Shown in pieces: positions 17,588 to 26,347 of a DNA stretch of 64,000 nucleotides. The position numbers and the translations under genes were made by a program. Location: NCBI RefSeq assembly GCF_024347535.1, contig NZ_AP025498.1, positions 1,178,001-1,242,000 of the forward strand. Reading direction: 5' to 3'. Within the stretch, counting starts at the first letter, position 1, and every line of letters begins with the position of its first letter. The stretch is from Vibrio kanaloae (GTDB lineage Bacteria > Pseudomonadota > Gammaproteobacteria > Enterobacterales > Vibrionaceae). A model generated the notes under the pieces. The model was not told the origin of the DNA, ran no database searches, and saw only the letters and a program-made list of their open reading frames with translations.

Positions 17588-18484
17588 TCATTTTCCAAGC
17601 ACAAGACATTGATATTGCGCTATTTTATTTAAATCCGCAGTATATTGCGGAAACTCAGATTGTAACAAGCATAGAGCATCAGCAAATGTGATTTGATGCA
17701 AATTTGACGTGTAATCAAAGATTAAGCAATTTATACGTGATTCAAACGATTCTATACCCGGCTCAGCCTTGCATTGCCCCCACATGACTTGATCGATTTC
17801 ATCTTCGGGGTCTTCCAAAGGACTATTGGCCTGAACATATAAGTTTGACAGCATTGCTTCATACAACGATGTTGATAACTGATCTTTGCAACGTAATAGC
17901 CAAGCCAAAGTGATCAAGTTGTGTCCAAAGAAACCAAACTGCTCAATACAAGATGATAATACATCTGAGAGACTGGTCTTTACTGGCACTGGTTTCGAGT
18001 TGACGTTATCTATATTTGAAAACGTAGACGTAACGAACTCTGTAAAACGATTAAGAAAGGCTGGGATCTGATGCTCATTCAATTGCCTAAAGACACTATT
18101 CATTGCAAGCAATATCGTCACATTGTGGGATAAGTATTCATTAGCAGATGCTGCTTTGGTGGCAAAGTGGCTAAAAACCTCATCAAAACCTTTGTTTTGA
18201 TACCACTGAAAAGTAGCTTGATAAGCTGCGGGATAAATACCACGATTCAGTATTCTTTGAATACGAAAGTCTTGTAATGCTGGTGCTTGAACAGATCCCT
18301 CATATGTAGGCTGTACCAAAACTGAATCATTAGCCATCAAAATAGACGTATGAGAAAAAAGTTTGTCATTTTCACCAAAACGTTTAGCAAGGAAATTTGC
18401 TGATAAAAATGCTTTCAACGCATGAGGTTGATGAATTATTGCCCCACTATGTAAGGCTTGCTCTAACAATTCCGAATTGTTCAT
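17588..18484 (-). CDS. Hypothetical cassette protein, helical, unknown
   Basis: 298 residues, no family recognised. It looks soluble and largely alpha-helical, with hydrophobic helices near 190-215 (FFGHNLITLAWLLR) and an acidic stretch PLEDPEDEIDQ near 235. No signal peptide, no catalytic signature. GGAGGACATATG gives a strong start. The questionnaire-like pattern of repeated helices with conserved aromatic residues could be a repeat protein, but I would not name one. Confidence 0.7.
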   Translation of the reverse strand: MNNSELLEQALHSGAIIHQPHALKAFLSANFLAKRFGENDKLFSHTSILMANDSVLVQPTYEGSVQAPALQDFRIQRILNRGIYPAAYQATFQWYQNKGFDEVFSHFATKAASANEYLSHNVTILLAMNSVFRQLNEHQIPAFLNRFTEFVTSTFSNIDNVNSKPVPVKTSLSDVLSSCIEQFGFFGHNLITLAWLLRCKDQLSTSLYEAMLSNLYVQANSPLEDPEDEIDQVMWGQCKAEPGIESFESRINCLIFDYTSNLHQITFADALCLLQSEFPQYTADLNKIAQYQCLVLGK

Positions 18485-18499
18485 ATGTCCTCCATGAAA

Positions 18500-18620
18500 C
18501 TAACGCTAAGCTAAGTAGTGAGCAACGCAATACGAAGTCACCGCACAGCACCTTAAACACATAAATCAACGCATAGTAAAAATGCCACGTGTTGCGAATC
18601 TGCCTTAAGCGCTTTGTTAG
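18500..18620 (-). repeat. attC, repeat-cassette type A
   Basis: TAACGCTAAGCTAAGTAGTG / CCTTAAGCGCTTTGTTAG; part of copy 6. Confidence 0.9.
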
Positions 18621-19020
18621 TTTGCCACCGCGATGAAACCAGAGGTTTAGCGCCAAGGTGCTGAATTAGTTATAAAACTACTGGCTTTGAACACAAAAGT
18701 AAAACGGGCAGCTCAGAATTTAAACCCAACTAACAAAACGCACTTGGCTAAGAAGACTTTCGTAGATGCCGACAGCCACAAATACCATCTTTCAATGTTC
18801 CCGCTTAACTTTCAAAGCCAAAGAAGCAGCGTGCAAGAATATTGAGAAATGAACCTTACTAACACGGAAGAATTGAATGACAAGGAAGCCAATTAACCGA
18901 AAAACGGGCTACGCGAGATGCCTATTTCGATGAAGAGTCTTCGGGAAATAACAGGTGTATAGCTAGAACGTAGAACAAAGCTTTTAGACTACAAACGCTT
19001 TTCTGCCCTTTGCAAACTAA
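18503..19020 (-). repeat. Repeated 517-bp cassette, copy 6 (518 bp)
   Basis: Small ORF lost: start codon reads ATA and the TACCATCTTTC allele is uncompensated. Confidence 0.9.
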
Positions 19021-19138
19021 CGCTGCGTTAAGTAGTGAGCAACAATGTCACCTAACTAAACCACTGTGCCGTAAACACTAAAAACGATTCAGACTAAAAA
19101 TGCCGAGCGTTGCGAATCTGCCTTAAACGCTTTGTTAT
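19018..19138 (-). repeat. attC of the 19135 cassette
   Basis: TAACGCTGCGTTAAGTAGTG / CCTTAAACGCTTTGTTAT, stop codon in the right core. Confidence 0.9.
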
Positions 19139-19458
19139 GTACGTGGCTCACTTTTACCGAGAAGGTAACCCGTTAGCAATGCATCAAGTTCGATTCGACT
19201 CATGTGACCGAACGATTTGACTAAATACTTTGTAGCTTCAGACGAATGAGAGGCACCAGTAACACCAAATTCAGACTTATAGTTGCCCACTTTCGCTTTT
19301 ACCGACTCAAACTTTAGTCCTGTCGACGCTGCTAATACTTCACAAAGATCACTTTGTAGCCCTCGCGGGAAATCAAGCTCTTCAAGCGTTTTGTAGACGA
19401 TCAAACACCTTATCTCAGTTTCAACACTCCAACCTGAGTCAACTCTGAATGAGAACAT
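19135..19458 (-). CDS. Small hypothetical cassette protein, possible helix-turn-helix
   Basis: 107 residues. LCEVLAASTGLKFESVKAKVGNYKS (about residues 38-62) has the spacing of a small helix-turn-helix seen in front of some HNH-type restriction enzymes, where a 'grown-in' motif of the kind VKxKxxNY recurs; here it stands alone. AGGAGGAAATATG gives a very good start. Function unknown. Confidence 0.62.
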   Translation of the reverse strand: MFSFRVDSGWSVETEIRCLIVYKTLEELDFPRGLQSDLCEVLAASTGLKFESVKAKVGNYKSEFGVTGASHSSEATKYLVKSFGHMSRIELDALLTGYLLGKSEPRT

Positions 19459-19474
19459 ATTTCCTCCTAGTACA

Positions 19475-19595
19475 TAACGTCCTGTTAAGGGGTGAGCAAC
19501 GCATTACTGAAGTCGCCGCATAACGCCTTAAACACTAAAACCAACGCATAGTAAAAATGCCACGCGTTGCGAATCCCTCTTAAACAGTTTGTTAA
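19475..19595 (-). repeat. attC of the 19592 cassette
   Basis: TAACGTCCTGTTAAGGGGTG / CCCTCTTAAACAGTTTGTTAA; stop codon in right core. Confidence 0.9.
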
Positions 19596-20275
19596 CTGTA
19601 TTGTTTGAGGTGTCCTAAGAGCCTTTGCCTTCTGCGCTGAAAGCCTAAGATTGCCTCTAATGAATTAACTTTGTCCTTAGGCGCTTTGGGCTGAAATGGA
19701 ATTTCATTAGCTATGCCAAGTAGGCCGGTACCAACCAACTTTTTATCTGACGCATCATTGATATTGTCCATTAATTTTTGAAGATCTGTGATTGCGTCTT
19801 CAACCTTTTTACCAACTTCTTCCGCCAACATGCCACCACTAGCACCTCGTTTAATTGCCTCAAGTTGATTGATAGACTTTTGGATTGAACCAATAATACC
19901 CACGCGAGCTTCTAACCGGATAACGTCTTGTTGCTTTGCCCCAGACTCAAACGTTGTGTGAGAAATTATATAGTCAGTTACTCGTTTGGCGTCAGCGTAC
20001 ATAAATTGGATTCCTTCTCGAAAGTCCTTGTAACCCGAGATAAATTGGAAAAGTACGCTGATCGTACCAAGTACAGTGATTCTTGCGATTAAAGAGCCTT
20101 CTTCAAACTCAATTTCTATTGGTAAACCTGGAGATAAGAAAAAGCCGATCCTTTGACGAGCAAATGCCTCAAGCTCCACCTTAAATTGTGCTAATTCCTC
20201 TTTTGATTTAAGTTTCTGAGGCTCGATGTGTATGTAAGCCTGACTTAAGATGTTTTTATTTATGTAATCAGCCAA
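19592..20275 (-). CDS. Hypothetical cassette protein with central hydrophobic segment
   Basis: 227 residues. The N-terminal 60 residues are soluble, then IARITVLGTISVLFQFISGY (about residues 68-87) is hydrophobic enough for one membrane helix. The rest is helical and charged (IQKSINQLEAIKRGA, KVEDAITDLQKLMDNIND suggest coiled coil). I know no family for it. GGAGAAAATAATTGG precedes the start. Confidence 0.68.
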   Translation of the reverse strand: MADYINKNILSQAYIHIEPQKLKSKEELAQFKVELEAFARQRIGFFLSPGLPIEIEFEEGSLIARITVLGTISVLFQFISGYKDFREGIQFMYADAKRVTDYIISHTTFESGAKQQDVIRLEARVGIIGSIQKSINQLEAIKRGASGGMLAEEVGKKVEDAITDLQKLMDNINDASDKKLVGTGLLGIANEIPFQPKAPKDKVNSLEAILGFQRRRQRLLGHLKQYS

Positions 20276-20295
20276 TTATTTTCTCCAAATACAGT

Positions 20296-20418
20296 TAACG
20301 CCGCGTTAAGTGGTGAGCAACGCAGACCACCCTATCTAAACCATTGTGACATAAACACTTAAGCCAAAGTAAGCTGAAAATGCCGAGCGTTGGGAATCCG
20401 TCTTAAACGCTTTGTTAT
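20296..20418 (-). repeat. attC of the 20415 cassette
   Basis: TAACGCCGCGTTAAGTGGTG / CCGTCTTAAACGCTTTGTTAT, stop codon in right core. Confidence 0.9.
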
Positions 20419-20756
20419 GCGCGTACTTCACCATTAAGTGATTCAAGATATTCTTCTAGTTCTTTGGATCTAGATTTTGATATAAACAACCCTACTGGCT
20501 GCAACAATACAATAGCCAATATGATAGAACCTAGAATGACATTGCCGTAAACGAAACCGACTATTACATTAATCGACAACCCTATCATTACGACAATATA
20601 GCGCCAGTATTCAATATTTAACTCGTAGGTGTTTCGTTCAGTGTTGTGAGATATTGATACTGGGTATGACAACAGCGAAAGATTAACAAAAATGCTCTTA
20701 TTCCGCATTTTTGCTTTAAACCCACGTTTTAGTAACTCTTCTAACAACTTATTCAT
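20415..20756 (-). CDS. Small two-span membrane protein (cassette gene)
   Basis: Starting at MNKLLEELLKRGF (20756, AAGGATATCGA upstream) it has 113 residues; the longer frame to 20795 runs into the neighbouring attC. After a basic N-terminal third, two hydrophobic helices follow back to back (IVVMIGLSINVIVGFVYGN and ILGSIILAIVLLQPVGLF). A charged C-terminus follows (SRSKELEEYLESLNGEVRA). Role unknown. Confidence 0.65.
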   Translation of the reverse strand: MNKLLEELLKRGFKAKMRNKSIFVNLSLLSYPVSISHNTERNTYELNIEYWRYIVVMIGLSINVIVGFVYGNVILGSIILAIVLLQPVGLFISKSRSKELEEYLESLNGEVRA

Positions 20757-20785
20757 TCGATATCCTTTTTGAACGATATAGCGCA

Positions 20786-20905
20786 TAACGCCCAATTAAG
20801 TGGTGAGCAATGCACTGACCAAGCCGCTGCATTACACCGTAAACACAGCATTCACTGCAAACCAAAACCGCCACGCGTTGCGAATCCACTTGAATTGTTT
20901 GTTAG
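20786..20905 (-). repeat. attC with its cassette gene cut off by IS30
   Basis: TAACGCCCAATTAAGTGGTG / CCACTTGAATTGTTTGTTAG. Only five bases separate it from the IS left end, so the cassette body now lies beyond the IS. Confidence 0.88.
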
Positions 20906-20910
20906 CTGCC

Positions 20911-21999
20911 TTGGATTCAAGTACGAAGTGCGACACCTCTGAACATAAAAACAGTGAGATGCGATAATCATGAAGTTTGCTCCCGCCAAGAAGTAAAAAA
21001 CATGAGATACACGCACCTCACTGAGAACGAAAGGTATATGATTTCTGCACTCAGAAAGCAAGGAATTAGTACCGCTAAAATAGCTAAACAACTGGGGCGT
21101 CACAAAGCCACTATCTATCGAGAAATTGAACGCAACTCCCGATACAACAGACACTTTAAAAGGTACTCCTATCAGGCATGGAGAGCCCAACAAATGGCTC
21201 GCAACCGGCTGCGCCGGTCGCGCAGAAATAAGCGCTACAGCGAAATCGACTTCAGGTTACCTGAAGCCTTGCTACGACTGGATTGGAGTCCTGACCAAAT
21301 CGTCGGATATCTGAGGGTAAGAGGCTATCCAACAATGAGCCACGAGCTCATTTATCAGCATGTTTGGAACGACAAAACTCTCGGTGGAACACTATGGAAA
21401 CACCTACGCCAATCCACCAAGAAAAGGCGTAAAAGGTATAACTCAAAAGACAGCCGTGGACGGCTAGCTGCAAAGCGTCATATTACCGAAAGACCAGCAA
21501 ATGCAGAGCATAGAAAAGAGCCTGGTCATTGGGAAATTGATACCGTCGTTGGCCGCGGAACCAAGCACTGTATCGTGACTTTAGTCGACAGAATGACAGG
21601 CTACACTTTTATTGGGCAAATGGACGATAGAACAAGCGAGTCGCTCAACGTAAGAATGAGCAAAATAATGACCCGCTCTGACTTACCTTTTAAGACGATA
21701 ACTGCTGATAACGGCACTGAATTTCATGGTTACGCACAACTAGAGAAACATCATAACTGTCTGTTTTACTTTGCAAATCCATACCACTCATGGGAACGAG
21801 GTACAAATGAAAACACCAACGGCTTGATACGACAATACTTACCAAAACGAACTTCTATGTCACACGTGACACAGAAGCTCTGCAATGAAATTGCACACAA
21901 ATTAAATACGCGCCCACGCAAAAGGCTTGGGTATAGGACACCAACGGAGTATATTCATGCGCATCTGTAGAAAGTGTCGCACTTCAAACTTGATACTAA
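20911..21999 (+). mobile_element. Intact IS30-family insertion sequence
   Basis: About 1.09 kb. The ends are imperfect inverted repeats: left TTGGATTCAAGTACGAAGTG, right (complement) TTAGTATCAAGTTTGAAGTG, both continuing CGACAC. One transposase ORF fills the element. I cannot identify a clear target duplication. Confidence 0.9.
21002..21970 (+). CDS. IS30-family transposase
   Basis: 322 residues from ATG 21002 (an in-frame GTG at 20954 is less likely). N-terminal helix-turn-helix: YTHLTENERYMIS and KQGISTAKIAKQLGRHKATIYREI. The DDE catalytic triad is visible as EIDTVVGRG (Asp), TADNGTEFHG (Asp) and ERGTNENTNGLIRQ (Glu), with the spacing and the HSWERGTNEN context typical of IS30. It reads on the plus strand, against the cassettes. 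Confidence 0.95.
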   Translation: MRYTHLTENERYMISALRKQGISTAKIAKQLGRHKATIYREIERNSRYNRHFKRYSYQAWRAQQMARNRLRRSRRNKRYSEIDFRLPEALLRLDWSPDQIVGYLRVRGYPTMSHELIYQHVWNDKTLGGTLWKHLRQSTKKRRKRYNSKDSRGRLAAKRHITERPANAEHRKEPGHWEIDTVVGRGTKHCIVTLVDRMTGYTFIGQMDDRTSESLNVRMSKIMTRSDLPFKTITADNGTEFHGYAQLEKHHNCLFYFANPYHSWERGTNENTNGLIRQYLPKRTSMSHVTQKLCNEIAHKLNTRPRKRLGYRTPTEYIHAHL

Positions 22000-22410
22000 G
22001 TGCTGCGCATTGGCCTGCGATGTTCACCAAAATGCTTAACTGGGAATAACCATATGGCTTTCTAGCGAGAATGTAAAACGGACAGCTCAACACTTAAACC
22101 AAAAACGCAAAACGGGCTTGGCAAAGAAGAAATGGCAGACAAACTGAACCACGGATACTTTGGCTGAATTTGCAAAGAATACGATCGAAGAAGCCTGACA
22201 ACCAAACCCGAAAAACGCTTTTAATTGTGAGCCAGTTTCCGCAACAAAGAAACCACACCATTTCAAGTAAAAAGCTTGGGATGATTCAACCACTTTTGTG
22301 GAAGTGCCACTGGCGAGATACGCGGGGAAATGCAGACTTTCAGGTGCAAAGCTAGAACCTCAAAATCAGTAAATTAAACACTTAACTTTTTGATTTTGAA
22401 TAACACCAGC
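22000..22410. other. Cassette remnant distantly related to the repeated cassette
   Basis: No convincing ORF. The plus strand at about 22070-22135 encodes VKRTAQHLNQKRKTGLAKKK, similar to VKRTAHNLNPTNKTHLAKKT of the repeated cassette, and GTAAAACGGACAGCTCA is shared exactly in DNA. The rest is unrelated to the nine copies. It is probably the body of the cassette whose attC is at 20786, split by the IS. Confidence 0.6.
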
Positions 22411-22531
22411 TAACGCCCTGTTAAGGTGTGAGCAACGCAATACCGATGTTCCCGCATAGCACCCTAACCACTAAACATAACGCATAGTAAAAATGCCACG
22501 CGTTGCGAATCACTCTTGAACAGTTTGTTAA
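22411..22531 (-). repeat. attC of the 22534 cassette
   Basis: TAACGCCCTGTTAAGGTGTG / CACTCTTGAACAGTTTGTTAA. Confidence 0.9.
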
Positions 22532-22533
22532 GT

Positions 22534-23088
22534 TTACATTTCGAGATGATTGAATTTGAATGGATAGCCACCGTTGAGAGGTTCTGAAAACCTCGTGCCA
22601 ATTTCCTTGATCAAGTATTCGTTCATTCTAGATTCTTGGTACTTACATAGAGTGACGGCTGAACGAACGTTCTCGATAGAAAGTAGAGGTGTCGACACTC
22701 CAAACATAGGCTCATCTAAAATATGACGTTGCTCGCCAGCAATAAGCGTCCCACCCACCGGATAAATAGTTAGCTCATTACTCGAAATGTCGCTATGCGC
22801 AACCACTTTGTTCCGATAATCAATCATCTGTGAATGAGTCTCGGCTAAGACTTCATTTCCAGCGAACTTTTTCCATTTACTAGCCATATTTCCAAACCCA
22901 TCATTATTAGTGAAAGGCCTGCAATAAGAAGTTACAGCACCAAACAACAATGACTGATAAAGCTTGTCACCTAGTTGCGCATTTAACTCTAAGATATTCT
23001 CAAAACCATCTTGTGCGCAGGATATATCTCGCGCTGCAACTGCAATTCTGTGAACCTCTAAGCTCTGATTCAGTCTTTTTTTACTCAT
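22534..23088 (-). CDS. Hypothetical cassette protein with HEPN-type RX5H motif
   Basis: 184 residues from MSKKRLNQSLEVHR (23088; TTGGGAATT upstream). Near residue 105 it reads MIDYRNKVVAHSDI: Arg-Asn-Lys-Val-Val-Ala-His is an RX5H motif of HEPN-like helical domains, with the preceding helix TSYCRPFTNN and ASKWKKF also typical of AbiF/DUF-type HEPN proteins. No signal peptide. The catalytic role is inference. It is the third cassette with such a motif in the array. Confidence 0.68.
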   Translation of the reverse strand: MSKKRLNQSLEVHRIAVAARDISCAQDGFENILELNAQLGDKLYQSLLFGAVTSYCRPFTNNDGFGNMASKWKKFAGNEVLAETHSQMIDYRNKVVAHSDISSNELTIYPVGGTLIAGEQRHILDEPMFGVSTPLLSIENVRSAVTLCKYQESRMNEYLIKEIGTRFSEPLNGGYPFKFNHLEM

Positions 23089-23106
23089 AATTCCCAACTG
23101 TAAACT

Positions 23107-23227
23107 TAACGCCCTGTTAAGGTGTGAGCAACGCAATACCGAAGCCGCCGCATACCACCTTAAACACTAAAAGCAACGCATAGCAAAAATGCCACGCGTT
23201 GCGAATCACTCTTAAACAGATTGTTAG
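23107..23227 (-). repeat. attC of the 23224 cassette
   Basis: TAACGCCCTGTTAAGGTGTG / CACTCTTAAACAGATTGTTAG; stop codon in right core. Close sister of the site at 22411. Confidence 0.9.
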
Positions 23228-23838
23228 GGCTCTTGTTTGACGATGAAATAGACTGGCTTATGCTGCCACCCTCGAGTAAACCAGGGACCATCACCTGGTC
23301 TACGATTCAGCTCAGTCATAATATTGATTGCTTGCTCCCAGGGCATAGGATGGTAATGTCGCCTAATAATGCAAGTAATATCTTCATGTCTAACCTGTTC
23401 TACTACACTATATGGATCGTTTACTTCAACATCACTGCGGTTTGTTAAGTTGAACACGACCTCATTGTATTCTGGTGCGTTTGGTGGGATATAAAACCAT
23501 ATATTTTCAGCGTTAGAAAGTTCAAATAGGTTTTGAGCAATTGACATACCACAGAAAACTGGAATGTCGAATTTCTTAGCTATCTCATTAAACTCAAATA
23601 TGTACGGGTTAATCTTGCCTTGAAGCTGCCCCTCTACACCAATATGAACTTTAGGGCGTCTAGCAAAAAACGCAATTAGGTATACAGACTCCATACCATG
23701 TAATGCATAAGAAGTCTTATTACCTTCCCTCGTCTTCCAATATTGGATAGGCGTATTTTCACCCAATTCATTTAACAATGAAGAAAACGCAGGAATCAAA
23801 GAAAATTCAGTCGTTTTCTCTGTACAGTAACTAATCAT
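23224..23838 (-). CDS. Hypothetical cassette protein, unknown
   Basis: 204 residues from ATG 23838 (AGGAATATTTG upstream). Soluble alpha/beta composition: VYLIAFFARRPKVHIGVEG reads like a buried strand followed by a charged loop, and the C-terminus is rich in Trp and His (HYHPMPWEQAIN, GDGPWFTRGWQHKPVYF). I know no family; no catalytic signature is evident. Confidence 0.68.
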   Translation of the reverse strand: MISYCTEKTTEFSLIPAFSSLLNELGENTPIQYWKTREGNKTSYALHGMESVYLIAFFARRPKVHIGVEGQLQGKINPYIFEFNEIAKKFDIPVFCGMSIAQNLFELSNAENIWFYIPPNAPEYNEVVFNLTNRSDVEVNDPYSVVEQVRHEDITCIIRRHYHPMPWEQAINIMTELNRRPGDGPWFTRGWQHKPVYFIVKQEP

Positions 23839-23860
23839 CAAATATTCCTATTCTGAGCCC

Positions 23861-23980
23861 TAACGCTAAGCTAAGTAGTGAGCAACGTAATACGAAGCCA
23901 CCGCATAACACCTTAAACACATAAATCAACGCATACTAAAAATGCCACGCGTTGCGAGTCTGACTTAAGCGCTTTGTTAG
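23861..23980 (-). repeat. attC, repeat-cassette type A
   Basis: TAACGCTAAGCTAAGTAGTG / GACTTAAGCGCTTTGTTAG; part of copy 7. Confidence 0.9.
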
Positions 23981-24379
23981 TTTGCCACCGCGATGAAGCC
24001 AAAGGTTTAGCGCCAAGATACTGAATTAGCTATAAAACTACTGGCTTTGAACACAAAAGTAAAACGGACAGCTCAGAATTTAAACCCAACTAACAAAACG
24101 CACTTGGCGAAGAAGACTTTCGTAGATGCTGACAGCCACAAATGCAATGTTCAATGCTCCCGCTTAACTTTCAAAACCAAAGAAGAAGCGCGCAAGAACA
24201 TGGAAAAATGAACCTTACTAACACGAAAGAATTGAATAACACGAAAGCCAATTAACCGAAAAACGGGCTACGCGAGATGCCTATTTCGATGAAAAGTCTT
24301 TGGGAAATAACAGGTGAATAGCTAGAACGCAGAACAAAGCTTTTAGACCACAAACGCTTTTCTGCTCCTTGCAAACTAA
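23864..24379 (-). repeat. Repeated 517-bp cassette, copy 7 (516 bp)
   Basis: The plus-strand frame is open through KCNVQCSRL to ARKNMEK, but its ATG has become ATA (about 24033), so the ORF lacks a standard start. Confidence 0.9.
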
Positions 24380-24468
24380 CGCCGCATTAAGGTGTGAGCG
24401 ACGCTTGGCTATACTTGAGCGAAGCGAAACTGCCAAGCGTTGCGAATCACTCTTAAATGCTTTGTTAG
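24377..24468 (-). repeat. attC, short 92-bp type
   Basis: Nearly identical to 12169-12260 but attached to an unrelated gene. Confidence 0.9.
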
Positions 24469-24470
24469 GC

Positions 24471-25223
24471 TTATTCGTACGAAAATTCCTGAAAGATATC
24501 GTTTTCAAAGTCAATATCATCATGCGAAAAACCATAGCAACATTCTTCAGGGAGCGAAGAAGGATATTTAAGCCTGAATAATCCGCCAATACTCGGTGTG
24601 AAACCATCAGATGGTCCACCACTGTTAATACCAAACGATTCACCTGCTGGCGAAAAATCATGATGTATAAACTGGGAAGCAATAATAACAGCAAGGCCAC
24701 ACACAGCTTCAACTAAGTTATCAAGGTTTGCATTACGAAAGTTATGATGCCTGTCGTGCTTTGTAGAATTATACGCTTCGTACCACGGAAGTGGTTCACC
24801 AGCACCCCATTTTTTGAACGGTGTTCTGATGGAGCTTTCCCCATGCCAATTTGGTACTTTAATTTCGTACATGGATAAAAAGTGGCTTTGTTCAACTTTT
24901 TTATAGTCTCCCATATTCCAATACCCATTTTTTACATATCCATTTTCTTTTAGTATCGCTTTACAGTTGGCTTCGACTTCAACACAAGTTCTAAGTAATA
25001 GTTCATTTATTCTGTGAGAGTATGTCGCTTTATTTAAATCTGACGGCTCGACAAAGCTAAATAACTCAATAAGATCATTTTGAATTAGTAAAAATGCGCG
25101 AATATAGTTTTCTGGACTCTGTGCATATTTAGGGTTCAATATGTATTGCCACTTTCCACTGTCGGAGTAACTTCCATCAACAAAAATTCTCGCTGTTCTT
25201 CTATAAGGTTTTGAAATACTCAT
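24471..25223 (-). CDS. Hypothetical cassette protein, HEPN-like helical family
   Basis: 250 residues. The helical centre contains EAYNSTKHDRHHNFRNANLDNL (split here: NSTKHDRHHNF, then NANLDNL) followed by VEAVCGLAVIIASQF. The NxxKHxR...NF...ANL pattern recurs in a group of uncharacterised bacterial proteins predicted to be HEPN-like; I offer this as a weak assignment. The C-terminal 60 residues are acidic and aromatic. GGAGGAAATATG gives an excellent start. Confidence 0.62.
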   Translation of the reverse strand: MSISKPYRRTARIFVDGSYSDSGKWQYILNPKYAQSPENYIRAFLLIQNDLIELFSFVEPSDLNKATYSHRINELLLRTCVEVEANCKAILKENGYVKNGYWNMGDYKKVEQSHFLSMYEIKVPNWHGESSIRTPFKKWGAGEPLPWYEAYNSTKHDRHHNFRNANLDNLVEAVCGLAVIIASQFIHHDFSPAGESFGINSGGPSDGFTPSIGGLFRLKYPSSLPEECCYGFSHDDIDFENDIFQEFSYE

Positions 25224-25239
25224 ATTTCCTCCATAAGCC

Positions 25240-25360
25240 TAACGCTAAGCTAAGTGGCTAACAAACCTACCACTTCACTCAATTAAAACACCTTAAACAC
25301 AAAATTAAACCAAGCTAAAAATGCCCAACGTTTGTTAGTCCGTCTTAAGCGCTTTGTTAG
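25240..25360 (-). repeat. attC, repeat-cassette type B
   Basis: TAACGCTAAGCTAAGTGGC with inner CTAACAAACC / CGTTTGTTAG; part of copy 8. Confidence 0.9.
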
Positions 25361-25760
25361 TTTGCCACCGCGATGAAGCCGGAGGTTTAGCGCCAAGATG
25401 CTGAATTAGCTATAAAACTAATGGCTTTGAACGCAAAAGTAAAACGGGCCGCTCAGAATTTAAACCCAACTAACAAAACGCACTTGGCTAAGAAGACTTT
25501 CGTAGATGCCGACAGCCACAAATACCATCTTTCAATGTTCCCGCTTAACTTTAAAAACCAAAGAAACAGCGCGCAAGAACGTTGAGAAGTGAACCTTACT
25601 AACACGAAAGAGATGAGTAACACGAAAGCCAATTAACCGAAAAACGGGCTACGCGAGATGCCTATTTCGATGAAAAGTCTTTGGGGAATAACAGGTGAAT
25701 AGCTAGAACGCAGAACAAGGCTTTTAGACCACAAACGCTTTTCTGCTCCTTGCAAACTAA
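25243..25760 (-). repeat. Repeated 517-bp cassette, copy 8 (518 bp)
   Basis: Plus-strand ORF uses the alternative ATG (25421) and carries the uncompensated TACCATCTTTC allele, ending after 54 codons at 25585 with a shifted tail. Confidence 0.9.
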
Positions 25761-25877
25761 CGCCCGCTTAAGTGGTGAGCAACGCAATGCAATGCTTCCG
25801 CACACCACCTTAATCACTAAAATCAACGCATGGTAAAAATGCCACGCGTTGCGAATCCGTCTTAAAGCGTTTGTTAT
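25758..25877 (-). repeat. attC of the 25874 cassette
   Basis: TAACGCCCGCTTAAGTGGTG / CCGTCTTAAAGCGTTTGTTAT; stop codon in right core. Confidence 0.9.
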
Positions 25878-26152
25878 GTGACATTTCTACGTTTTGACTC
25901 TTTTTGATATTTTGATTCTCGATGCAGCCAAATTCCCCAATACACAAAGAACATAAATGCTGAAAAAATAAAATAATTAAGAACTTGTTCACTTAAATAC
26001 TCGAAAAGAGTTTCCGACGGTGATGATGAGTACTGAAAGAGCACATTGAAAATGATGTAGAACGTAGTTATCAAGAAACAACTTTTGAAGATCCAAGCGA
26101 GAAAACCCTGTTCTCTTACTTTTTGCCAGTGTTCAAACATTTGATTTTTCAT
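25874..26152 (-). CDS. Small membrane protein (cassette gene)
   Basis: 92 residues with two hydrophobic helices: LAWIFKSCFLITTFYIIFNVLF (about 18-39) and NYFIFSAFMFFVYWGIWL (about 59-76), separated by a Ser-rich loop, and a highly basic C-terminus (HRESKYQKESKRRNVT). Positive-inside rule places both ends in the cytoplasm. About 80 bases of AT-rich sequence precede it before the next attC. Function unknown. Confidence 0.65.
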   Translation of the reverse strand: MKNQMFEHWQKVREQGFLAWIFKSCFLITTFYIIFNVLFQYSSSPSETLFEYLSEQVLNYFIFSAFMFFVYWGIWLHRESKYQKESKRRNVT

Positions 26153-26227
26153 ACAACACCTTATACCAATAACATAGTTCTAAATTCTCTAACATTATGG
26201 ACCTATCGACTTTTCCAACTGGTCACA

Positions 26228-26347
26228 TAACGCTAAGCTAAGTAGTGAGCAACGCAATACGAAGTCACCGCATAACACCTTAAACACATAAATCAACGCA
26301 TAGTAAAAATGCCACACGTTGCGAGTCTGCCTTAAGCGCTTTGTTAG
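26228..26347 (-). repeat. attC, repeat-cassette type A
   Basis: TAACGCTAAGCTAAGTAGTG / CCTTAAGCGCTTTGTTAG; part of chimeric copy 9. Confidence 0.9.

Noticed and set aside
18447..18656. ORFs of the 'KRLRxxRNxWHFYYALxxVFKVLCG' type (18447, 26195, 29061 and similar), which databases label DUF3265
   Set aside because: They are translations of the attC sites themselves on the cassette strand. The same frame opens over every attC of the same type, so they are not listed as genes.
24281..24712. 143-codon minus-strand ORF across copy 7, the attC at 24377 and the next gene
   Set aside because: It overlaps the better-supported 24471-25223 gene in another frame and reads through an attC; the tail matches attC translation seen elsewhere.
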